DNA of 10,260 nucleotides, from contig CAZPCA010000094.1 in the NCBI GenBank assembly GCA_964584995.1, forward strand, positions 1 through 10,260. Reading direction: 5' to 3'. This document shows positions 1 through 6,532 of this stretch, one piece after another. Numbering within the stretch: position 1 is the first letter of the stretch; each line of letters opens with the position of its first letter. The translations under genes were made by a program, and so were the position numbers. The notes beneath the pieces are model-generated. The model ran no database searches. It saw only the letters and a list, made by a program, of their open reading frames with translations, and was not told the origin of the DNA. This stretch comes from JAJTFW01 sp964584995. Its GTDB lineage: Bacteria > Bacteroidota > Bacteroidia > AKYH767-A > OLB10.

Positions 1-509
1 CGGTGAAATGCTTTGAGCTCGGAGCCGAACAAAACTCCGCTCGGATGTACATGGTAAAAGAGTGGTTTTACGCCTGCCCTGTCGCGGATGAGAAACAGCT
101 GCTTGCTGGACCTGTCCAGCAGTACGATGGCGAACATACCAATGAACCTGCTGAGAGCCGAAATGCCCCAGCGGCAATATGCCTGCAAGACCACCTCCGT
201 ATCAGAGCCGGAACGAAAACTACACCCTTCTTGCTCGAGCTCCTTCCGGATGAATGCATAATTGTACACCTCCCCATTCATCATGATGGTAACCTGCTCA
301 TCCCCGGAATGCATGGGTTGATGTCCGGCGGGACTCAAATCGATGATCGATAGCCTGCGAAAACCCAGGCCAATGACGGTGTCCTGCTCCCGAAAAAAGG
401 CCGTACCCGCATCGTCAGGCCCCCGGTGAATCAAGGTGGCAGCCATGGCTTCAACCAACTGTTCATCACCAGCCCCCTTAAAATCAATAAATCCGGCAAA
501 ACCGCACAT
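1..509 (-). CDS. AsnB-type glutamine-dependent amidotransferase, N-terminal part (3' end outside window)
   Basis: This is the glutaminase half of an asparagine-synthase (glutamine-hydrolysing) family protein. It starts at the ATG at 509-507 and runs off the left edge, so 169 residues are visible. After the initiator Met comes Cys2 in MCGFAGF, the N-terminal nucleophile of class II glutamine amidotransferases (Ntn-hydrolase fold). Further family motifs are HRGPD (28-32), RRLSIIDLS (51-59), NGEVYNY (78-84), SGSDTEV (100-106) and RDRAGVKPLFY (142-152). Together these form the glutamine-binding pocket that releases ammonia from glutamine. The ATP-pyrophosphatase (synthetase) half should lie beyond position 1 and cannot be assessed. 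The gene is divergent from the methyltransferase block and is a diverged paralogue of the complete AsnB-like gene at 3369-5195. Because it borders glycan genes, it may amidate a sugar acid instead of aspartate; that is inference. The family call is secure, the acceptor is unknown. Confidence 0.93.
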   Translation of the reverse strand, partial: MCGFAGFIDFKGAGDEQLVEAMAATLIHRGPDDAGTAFFREQDTVIGLGFRRLSIIDLSPAGHQPMHSGDEQVTIMMNGEVYNYAFIRKELEQEGCSFRSGSDTEVVLQAYCRWGISALSRFIGMFAIVLLDRSSKQLFLIRDRAGVKPLFYHVHPSGVLFGSELKAFH

Positions 510-515
510 GGAGTA

Positions 516-523
516 CAAATCTA
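516..523 (-). promoter_or_regulatory. Candidate Bacteroidota -7 element upstream of the partial AsnB-like gene
   Basis: On the minus strand this reads TAGATTTG, a full match to the TAnnTTTG -7 consensus of the Bacteroidota primary sigma factor. It ends seven bases before the start codon at 509, so a transcript from here would be leaderless or nearly so. I see no matching TTG -33 element at the usual 19-21 base spacing. The call therefore rests on one short motif in the only intergenic space available to this gene. Confidence 0.25.
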
Positions 524-569
524 ATAAAAGCAGTCAACCGAAGAATTTGGTAATTTCATCGCCGTAAAT

Positions 570-1517
570 ATGTCAGCACTTCTACCCTATTCTTCCCCAA
601 AAAACGGACTCCCCCTGCAGCAGATGGGCGAACAGCTCCGTTCCGATGATGGAGAGCACTATCCCATTGTGAAAGGGATTCCCCGATTCGTACCAGAGGA
701 TAACTACGCCTCTGCATTCGGACTGCAATGGAAAACATTTGCCAAAACACAGCTCGACAGCTTCAGCAAAACCGATATCACTCAGAGCCGACTGGAACGC
801 TGCCTGGGCTTTCCCATTGAGGCGCTCAAAGGGAAAACCGTACTGGAAGTCGGTGCCGGAGCGGGAAGATTCACGGAACTACTCGTGAAAGGCGGAGGAC
901 TGATCCACTCGGTGGATTTGAGTGTAGCTGTGGAAGTCAACAAAGAAAACATAGGGTCAGCAGACAATTATCAGATCGCTCAGGCCAGTGTCTACGAACT
1001 TCCCTACCCTGACGATGCCTTTGACATAGTTGTTTGCCTTGGCGTAATCCAACACACACCGGATCCGGAAAAAACAATCGCCTGCCTTTGGGCTAAAGTC
1101 AAGCCCGGCGGCTTGCTCGTGATCGATCACTATAAATGGAGAATCGGATACTACTCGACACTTACGCCCTTGTTCAGAGCTGTACTCAAAGAAATGAAAC
1201 CCGCCAGGTCTAAAAAAATAGTGGACGGACTGGTCGATTTTTTCTTTCCACTTCATTGGGCTTTTAGAAAACTACCGCTACTCAACTGGTTGCTCCACCG
1301 CATCTCCCCGCTGATCGTTTACATGAGGTATTACCCGGATCAAGACCGGAAGTTTCACTACGAATGGAGCAAACTCGACACCTACGACCAGTTAACGGAT
1401 TACTACAAACACCTTCGCACTCCGAAGCAAATAGCACATACACTCGAATCACTGAAGGCTAAAAACATCTGGATCAACACGGGCGGGAACGGTGTTGAAG
1501 CAAGGGCTACAAAATAA
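570..1517 (+). CDS. SAM-dependent methyltransferase (type 11 class I fold) with degenerate Trm112-like N-terminus
   Basis: A 315-residue class I methyltransferase. The Rossmann core shows motif I VLEVGAGAGRF (91-101) for S-adenosylmethionine binding, an acidic residue at the end of strand 2 in SVDLS (114-118), FDIVVCLGVIQH (151-162) and the post-motif KPGGLLVID (178-186). Residues 1-42 resemble the small Trm112-like domain that precedes many of these enzymes, including the typical YPIVKGIPRF (31-40). However, the usual zinc-binding cysteines are absent: SSPKNG sits where a CPxCG-like knuckle would be. The C-terminal 125 residues hold aromatic and basic amphipathic stretches (about 210-255) that could touch the membrane. 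The ATG at 570 is the first start after the divergent intergenic region; there is no clear Shine-Dalgarno sequence, as expected in Bacteroidota. It is first of three tightly packed genes with a second methyltransferase and a glycosyltransferase, which suggests methylation of a sugar or glycan intermediate. The substrate cannot be read from the sequence. Confidence 0.9.
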   Translation: MSALLPYSSPKNGLPLQQMGEQLRSDDGEHYPIVKGIPRFVPEDNYASAFGLQWKTFAKTQLDSFSKTDITQSRLERCLGFPIEALKGKTVLEVGAGAGRFTELLVKGGGLIHSVDLSVAVEVNKENIGSADNYQIAQASVYELPYPDDAFDIVVCLGVIQHTPDPEKTIACLWAKVKPGGLLVIDHYKWRIGYYSTLTPLFRAVLKEMKPARSKKIVDGLVDFFFPLHWAFRKLPLLNWLLHRISPLIVYMRYYPDQDRKFHYEWSKLDTYDQLTDYYKHLRTPKQIAHTLESLKAKNIWINTGGNGVEARATK

Positions 1518-1521
1518 AAAC

Positions 1522-2331
1522 ATGGAGGCAGTCAATCAGGATAAGGCTGGCGAAGAATACTGGTCGTCATTCTGGCAGCAATACACGATGCCGCCGCCTG
1601 TACAATTGACACCTCCCGATGCCAGCAACTACGCTTTCCGGGAAATCCACTCGTTTTATGAAAAGATTTTGCCTAAGGAATGCTTACAGCTCGCAGAAAT
1701 AGGGTGTGGCAACTCCGTTTACCTCTCCTATTACCACCGCTATTTCGGCTACGCTGTTTCCGGCCTTGATTATTCCGCATACGGATGCGAGCAGACCCGT
1801 AAAATTCTGGAACGGGACCGTGTTCCGGGCACCATCCATCAAGGCGACCTCTTTCATCCGCCTGCGGCCTTGACCGGCACTTTTGACATTGTTTGTTCTT
1901 TCGGAGTGGTTGAACACTTCGACGATACAGCCGATGTGATCCGGCACATCGCGGCATTCAGCAAACCCGGTGGCCTGATCGTGACCACCATCCCCAATCT
2001 AACAGGCATCACAGGCTGGCTGCAGAAATGGATGAATCGCCCAGTTTACAATATTCACCGAGTCATGGGACTGAAAGAACTGGAGAAGCATTGCAGTGCT
2101 GCAGGACTTGAGGTGATCGCTTCCACCCGTATCATCCCCATGTCCTTCGGTGTAACCCTGGACGAACACAACCAGCAGCGGGTCCGTTTCAAATCCCTCA
2201 AGAAATGGGTCCTCAAATCTTTCCAGGTGATTGAAAAAATTGTTTGCCGGATCGACGACCGCTTCGTGCGTCTGCCCAGGACCGAGTTTTTTTGTGCAGG
2301 CATGATTGTCGTTGCACGCAAACCTGCATAG
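1522..2331 (+). CDS. SAM-dependent methyltransferase (class I), second of the pair
   Basis: A 269-residue class I methyltransferase. Motif I is LAEIGCGNS (57-65), the strand-2 acid is in GLDYS (81-85), motif II region is FDIVCSFGVVEHF (121-133), and SKPGGLIVTTIPN (147-159) follows. This arrangement is usual for small-molecule or sugar methyltransferases of the Methyltransf_11/23 type. I chose the ATG at 1522 because it lies four bases after the preceding stop codon, behind an A-rich stretch. An in-frame ATG at 1492 would add ten unconserved-looking residues and overlap the upstream gene by 26 bases. The enzyme lacks the Trm112-like N-terminal extension of its neighbour and is clearly diverged from it, so the two probably act on different positions or substrates and are not a recent duplication. 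The stop codon sits two bases before the glycosyltransferase start, which implies a shared transcript and probable translational coupling. Confidence 0.9.
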   Translation: MEAVNQDKAGEEYWSSFWQQYTMPPPVQLTPPDASNYAFREIHSFYEKILPKECLQLAEIGCGNSVYLSYYHRYFGYAVSGLDYSAYGCEQTRKILERDRVPGTIHQGDLFHPPAALTGTFDIVCSFGVVEHFDDTADVIRHIAAFSKPGGLIVTTIPNLTGITGWLQKWMNRPVYNIHRVMGLKELEKHCSAAGLEVIASTRIIPMSFGVTLDEHNQQRVRFKSLKKWVLKSFQVIEKIVCRIDDRFVRLPRTEFFCAGMIVVARKPA

Positions 2332-2333
2332 CC

Positions 2334-3392
2334 ATGAACATCCTGCACACCTATCTCCATTTTTCGACCTTCGTCCGAAAAGACGAGTCAATTTTGAAAG
2401 ATGCAGGGCGCGTGCATTCGTATGCATTCAAGGTCGACAGGAAGCACCATCTACCCCTGCGTTTGATTGAGCAGTTATTTTTTTTGCTACGAAAGGGATG
2501 GTCCTTCGACCTCTTCGTCTGCCAATTCGCAGGATACCATAGTTTTCTTCCCTGCCTTTTCGCACGAATCACTGGAAAAAAGTCGATTATCATTTCCGGG
2601 GGCACCGATTGTGTTTCCTTCCCAGGCATCGGCTATGGCAATTTCAACCGGCCAATACTCAAGAACTTTACGGCCTGGTCGTTTCGCCTCTGCGATCACA
2701 TGGCGCCCAAGCACAGCACACTGTTCGCATGCGATTACCGTTACGACCCCAATGAACCCGCCTCGCAAGGCGTGCAAGCATTCCTTCCTGAAATCCATCT
2801 GCCTTATACTGTCATCGAGAATGGATACGATCCGGAGAAATGGAAATCGCAAAGCAACGTACGCACGCCCCACAGCTTTTTCACCTTGTCGGGAGCATTT
2901 GAATATCCTTTTCAGGTCGCGTTGAAAGGCATCGACCTTATTCTCGAAGTGGCACGACGCTTCCCGGAATACAGATTCACCATTGCCGGAGTACCGAAAG
3001 GAATCGAACTTCCGGAGCACTCTCCCAATGTCACTGTATTGCCTCCGATCCCCAACGCTGAATTGTCTGCCGAGTATAGCAAACACACCTTTTACCTGCA
3101 GCTGTCGATGGCAGAAGGCTTCCCGAATGCTCTTTGCGAAGCCATGCTTTGTGGCTGTACGCCTGTGGTCGCCGGTGTTTTTTCCATGCCTGAGATCGTG
3201 AACGGGGAGGGATACATCCTGGAACACCGTTCCGTACATGAACTGGAAGTACTGCTGAAACATGTCGAACCGCGGAATCCGGAGAAGATCCGGCAGCTCA
3301 TTGCAAGCCGCTTTACGGAGACACGCCGCCGTGAGCTCCTGCTCCGGCTGATTGAAAAAGTGACAGGATCAATGGTCCATCCAGTAACGTAA
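2334..3392 (+). CDS. Glycosyltransferase family 4-like (GT-B fold)
   Basis: A 352-residue glycosyltransferase. The C-terminal Rossmann half carries the retaining GT4 signature EGFPNALCEAMLCGCTPVV (261-279), whose Glu261 and Glu269 form the E-x7-E motif that contacts the nucleotide-sugar donor. Supporting features are ENGYDP at the domain hinge (162-167), the donor-side KGIDLILE (198-205) and FTIAGVP (215-221). The N-terminal acceptor half contains ISGGTD (87-92), followed by a Gly/Tyr-rich loop. The ATG at 2334 gives the natural N-terminus MNILHTYLHF. A longer in-frame start at 2244 would read 90 bases into the preceding methyltransferase and encodes an Arg/Cys-rich stretch unlike the family, so it is rejected. 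The gene closes the plus-strand block and overlaps the convergent AsnB-like gene by 24 bases. It probably transfers one sugar during assembly of a lipid-linked glycan on the cytoplasmic face of the inner membrane; donor and acceptor are unknown. Confidence 0.9.
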   Translation: MNILHTYLHFSTFVRKDESILKDAGRVHSYAFKVDRKHHLPLRLIEQLFFLLRKGWSFDLFVCQFAGYHSFLPCLFARITGKKSIIISGGTDCVSFPGIGYGNFNRPILKNFTAWSFRLCDHMAPKHSTLFACDYRYDPNEPASQGVQAFLPEIHLPYTVIENGYDPEKWKSQSNVRTPHSFFTLSGAFEYPFQVALKGIDLILEVARRFPEYRFTIAGVPKGIELPEHSPNVTVLPPIPNAELSAEYSKHTFYLQLSMAEGFPNALCEAMLCGCTPVVAGVFSMPEIVNGEGYILEHRSVHELEVLLKHVEPRNPEKIRQLIASRFTETRRRELLLRLIEKVTGSMVHPVT

Positions 3393-5195
3393 CACGGCGA
3401 GCCTCCACACCAGGTTAGCCTGACGGTTGTCGCCGCGCTTGAAGTCGGCCAATACTTCCTGCACTTTGGATTGGTTCAGAAAATCGATGTCGGAAAAATG
3501 CTGGTCGAGCAGAAAAGATAAAGGTCCGCGCAACCACTTCACCTCTCCCGGTGTGACAAATCCTTTTTTATCCTTTCGACCGGCAATGGCCTCCGGCAGA
3601 ATTCCTTTCAAGGCATCGCGCAGCACCCTTTTGGTCACACCTTTGCTGATCTTGGCACTATCGGGAAGCCTGAATGCCAGTTCCACCAATCGATGGTCGA
3701 GGAAGGGAACACGCGACTCTATCGAGAAAGCCATGGAGTTACGGTCTTCGAATTGCAGCAGCGTCGGAAGGCTGCTTGCGAAAGTCAGCTGATACAAGAA
3801 TTGGTTCAGCCGCGTACCTTCCTTATCGTGTAAGCGGAACGGAAGGCCGTTGTCTTTCGGTAAAAAGGTCAGGTATTTTTTATACTCCAGTGCATACAAC
3901 TGCTGCTCACTCTGCATGCCGGCCAGCACACTCTTCAACAATAAATCTGTTTTCTTCGTAGCACCAAAGCCTTGCAAACTGGAATGTGCATTCCATTCAC
4001 TGAACAAATCCATCCAGCGCAGCTTTCTGAAGTCCTCTCCCAGCAAGCGATAAAAAGAATGCATATACCCGCCGAGCATTTCGTCGGAACCTTGCCCGTC
4101 GAGGAGCACTTTGATGCCCTGACGGGAAGCGAGCTGCATCACGAAATATTGCGACAAGGGCGACGAACCTGCCAATGGAACATCGGCATGCCAGATTGCA
4201 CGGGAAAACTCCGCACGGATCTCGTCGTCACCAGGGGTGAAATAAAATGGCTGCAAAGAGGGATAAGCATCGAGCACCTTCCTGACCCATGGGCGTTCGT
4301 CCACTTCGTCTTTCTCCTCGTAATAAACCGTAAAAGTCTTGAACGGGAGATTTTCGAAATCACGTCCTACTACAGATGCAATCGCAGAACTATCTATTCC
4401 TCCACTCAAGCATGCTCCCACTTCCACATCGCTGCGCATGTGGAGCTGCATGCTTTCCTGAAATGCCGTCCGAAAAACAACAGTCGCTTCTTCGTACGAA
4501 TAATCCTGCTGCTGTGCAGTATCGATATCCCAGTACCGCTTGATGACAGGCGATGAACTGGGTTTGAAAATAAGATTGTGCGCCGGGGGCAATGCCTGCA
4601 GCCGCTTGTAATAGGTTTCGTCGTACCATGCATTCCATCCCAACTGAAGACCGCGGTACACCATGTCTTTGTTGAGTTCCCTGGTGAAGCCGGGCACCGG
4701 AAAAAACGCCTTGTATTCTGAACCAAAATAAAAACCTTCGCCCTGCAAAAAATAGAAAAACGGTTTGATACCGAACCGATCCCTGGAACAAAACAAATGC
4801 TGCTCCCTTGCATCCCACAATGCAAAGGCCCACATGCCCACAAAGCGATCTACACAGCGGGGACCGTAGGCTTCATAGGCAGCCATGATGACTTCCGTAT
4901 CGGATGAGGTCTTGAACTGCACACCCGCCTGCTCCAGTTCTTTACGGATTTCACGGTAGTTGTACACTTCGCCATTGTAGACGATGTAGTTGCCGTTCCG
5001 CTCCATCGGCTGATTGCTATCAGCACTCAGATCGATGATGGAAAGCCTGTTTTGACCCAGTGCCATAGGACCGTCAAGGTACTTGCCTCTGGCATCAGGC
5101 CCACGGTGTGCAATCATCTCCAGCATGGATTCCAGTACCCCTTCACGGGCACCGGCATGCATTCCCGGATCGATAAAACCTGCTATTCCACACAT
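3369..5195 (-). CDS. asnB: Asparagine synthase (glutamine-hydrolysing) family amidotransferase, complete
   Basis: A complete 608-residue AsnB-family protein, a usual length for the family. The glutaminase domain begins with the nucleophile Cys2 (MCGIAGF) and has HRGPD (30-34), NRLSIIDLS (49-57), NGEVYNY (74-80), SDTEV (98-102) and RDRFGIKPFFY (138-148). The ATP-pyrophosphatase domain has the P-loop SGGIDSS (264-270), LLDGQGSDEMLGGY (364-377), ESRVPFLDHR (493-502) and RKDKKGFVTP (540-549). All motifs needed for glutamine hydrolysis and adenylation of a carboxylate are present, so the enzyme should be active. The gene follows the GT4-like gene with a three-base gap and is the last of the YfhO-GT-AsnB minus-strand block. 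The known reaction is aspartate to asparagine, but homologues in O-antigen and exopolysaccharide loci (for example WbpS of Pseudomonas) are assigned to sugar-acid amidation. The context here favours that role; sequence alone does not decide. The symbol denotes the family, not a proven activity. Confidence 0.95.
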   Translation of the reverse strand: MCGIAGFIDPGMHAGAREGVLESMLEMIAHRGPDARGKYLDGPMALGQNRLSIIDLSADSNQPMERNGNYIVYNGEVYNYREIRKELEQAGVQFKTSSDTEVIMAAYEAYGPRCVDRFVGMWAFALWDAREQHLFCSRDRFGIKPFFYFLQGEGFYFGSEYKAFFPVPGFTRELNKDMVYRGLQLGWNAWYDETYYKRLQALPPAHNLIFKPSSSPVIKRYWDIDTAQQQDYSYEEATVVFRTAFQESMQLHMRSDVEVGACLSGGIDSSAIASVVGRDFENLPFKTFTVYYEEKDEVDERPWVRKVLDAYPSLQPFYFTPGDDEIRAEFSRAIWHADVPLAGSSPLSQYFVMQLASRQGIKVLLDGQGSDEMLGGYMHSFYRLLGEDFRKLRWMDLFSEWNAHSSLQGFGATKKTDLLLKSVLAGMQSEQQLYALEYKKYLTFLPKDNGLPFRLHDKEGTRLNQFLYQLTFASSLPTLLQFEDRNSMAFSIESRVPFLDHRLVELAFRLPDSAKISKGVTKRVLRDALKGILPEAIAGRKDKKGFVTPGEVKWLRGPLSFLLDQHFSDIDFLNQSKVQEVLADFKRGDNRQANLVWRLAVLRYWMDH

Positions 5196-5198
5196 GGC

Positions 5199-6515
5199 CT
5201 AAACATTCTTTGCATTGTTCGATTTCAATAAAGAGGCCATCACAGCTGTCAGGTTACTGCGCCGGTACCCCTCCACCTGGGCATTGCCCGCAACATAGGA
5301 TTTTCCATCCAGGTGTGCGGCATACAGTGATGACATCCATTTCAGCAACTCCGCCCCCTCGGTACGACTAAACATCCTGCCAGCCGCGCAGTGCCGGATG
5401 ATCGCGGCAGCATCACCTGCCGGAGGACCAATACCGATGATGTTCCTGTGGGCTCCAAGGTACTCAAACAATTTTCCTGTCAGTATCCCCTCTGCACCCT
5501 CCGTGTCCGGTATGATCAACAACAAGGCATGCGAAGAAGTCATATAGTGTACGGCCTCCTTGTGGCTCACATGACCGATCCATTCGCAATAATCGGTCAA
5601 GCCAGACGCTTCAATCGATTTACGGATTGTCCAGGGCGTATTGCCTACGAAGCGGAACAAAAGCTTGGCGTTCTTTTCTGCAGCGATCAATTCCCGGAAT
5701 GCATTGAAAAAAATCTCAGGACGGTAACTATCGGCCAATGTGCCCACATAGGTGATGATGAATTCATCTGCTGCAGGATGGGGCGCCTCCCTGAAATCGT
5801 CCTCATCGTATCCGTTCGGCAACACATGAAACTTCTGCACAGGTAAATCCGCACGCTTTTTCAAAAATGATTTGCGAATGGCATCACTCACAACCACTAC
5901 ATCATCGGCACCGCTCAACACTTCCCGTTCAAGCCGTGCATCTTTAGCCGCGGCAATACCCGTATGCAGCAAATCCTTGTAATAGTAAATATCGGTCCAG
6001 GGGTCTCGCATATCGGCCACCCACTTCAGGTCGCGGAAAACACGCTTCAATTTCAACCCTATCAACTGTGATGAATGAGGAGGACTCGATATCATCACGG
6101 ACCGGATACCGTTCTTCTGGATGATCTCAGAAGCAGCCACGACAGCTGCATTGACCCATCCCACCCTGGCATCGGGAATGAAGAAATTGCCTCTCACCCA
6201 GCGTAACAATTTCTGGGTAAAGGAATCCTTATTGGCATTGGCAAAGCCTCCATACGGCACATTCTTTTTACCTACCAGGGAAGAGAGGATATTCAGCGGC
6301 TCGAATGAACTGGCATAATAGACCTTCACATCTAGCGGGACATCCTCCAGCAGGGTCGCGTCAATGACAGGATAACTTGCCTTATCCGGCTGTACGGTCA
6401 GTACCAGCGGCTCAAGACCGTACGCCCTGAAATACTTGACGAATTTTAATGCACGCTGCACACCGGCACCTCCGCTGGGCGGCCAGTAATAGGTGATCAG
6501 CAGTACCTTCTCCAT
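5199..6515 (-). CDS. Glycosyltransferase family 4-like (GT-B fold)
   Basis: A 438-residue GT-B glycosyltransferase. The N-terminus MEKVLLITYYWPPSGGAGVQR has the first strand plus a Gly-rich loop (WPPSGGAG, 11-18) typical of GT4-type acceptor domains. ADMRDPW (167-173) and the hinge region VLPNGYDEDD (231-240) follow. The donor domain opens with ITYVGTLADSYRPE (254-267) and contains FVGNTP (289-294). GILTGKLFEYLGAHRNIIGI (343-362) takes the place of the common PGKLFEYL donor-binding loop. There is no signal peptide or membrane segment, so it should act in the cytoplasm or at the inner membrane surface. The start at 6515 lies 17 bases after the stop of the YfhO-like gene, without a Shine-Dalgarno sequence, and its stop is three bases before the AsnB-like gene. 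It shares only the broad fold with the GT4 at 2334-3392; length and motifs differ, so the two likely add different sugars. Confidence 0.9.
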   Translation of the reverse strand: MEKVLLITYYWPPSGGAGVQRALKFVKYFRAYGLEPLVLTVQPDKASYPVIDATLLEDVPLDVKVYYASSFEPLNILSSLVGKKNVPYGGFANANKDSFTQKLLRWVRGNFFIPDARVGWVNAAVVAASEIIQKNGIRSVMISSPPHSSQLIGLKLKRVFRDLKWVADMRDPWTDIYYYKDLLHTGIAAAKDARLEREVLSGADDVVVVSDAIRKSFLKKRADLPVQKFHVLPNGYDEDDFREAPHPAADEFIITYVGTLADSYRPEIFFNAFRELIAAEKNAKLLFRFVGNTPWTIRKSIEASGLTDYCEWIGHVSHKEAVHYMTSSHALLLIIPDTEGAEGILTGKLFEYLGAHRNIIGIGPPAGDAAAIIRHCAAGRMFSRTEGAELLKWMSSLYAAHLDGKSYVAGNAQVEGYRRSNLTAVMASLLKSNNAKNV

Positions 6516-6532
6516 GGGGTGGTAGGACGCAA

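Noticed and set aside
3..353. Open frame of 116 codons on the plus strand at the left edge
   Set aside because: It is antisense to the glutaminase domain starting at 509, where every expected motif of the AsnB family is present.
1492..1521. Upstream ATG for the second methyltransferase, overlapping the first by 26 bases
   Set aside because: The ten extra residues have no supporting motif, and the ATG at 1522 follows the stop codon after four bases behind an A-rich leader, as in the neighbouring gene junctions.
2244..2333. In-frame upstream ATG that would lengthen the plus-strand GT4 by 30 residues
   Set aside because: It lies wholly inside the second methyltransferase and encodes an Arg/Cys-rich stretch unlike any GT4 N-terminus. 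The ATG at 2334, two bases after the preceding stop, gives a natural start.
2487..3263. Open frame of 258 codons on the minus strand, antisense to the GT4
   Set aside because: No recognisable domain, with Arg/His/Cys-rich composition. The opposite frame encodes a clear GT4 with the E-x7-E motif.
3972..4556. Open frame of 194 codons on the plus strand, antisense to asnB
   Set aside because: It is a shadow of the asparagine synthase frame, which carries all the catalytic motifs across this stretch; the translated product shows no coherent fold features.
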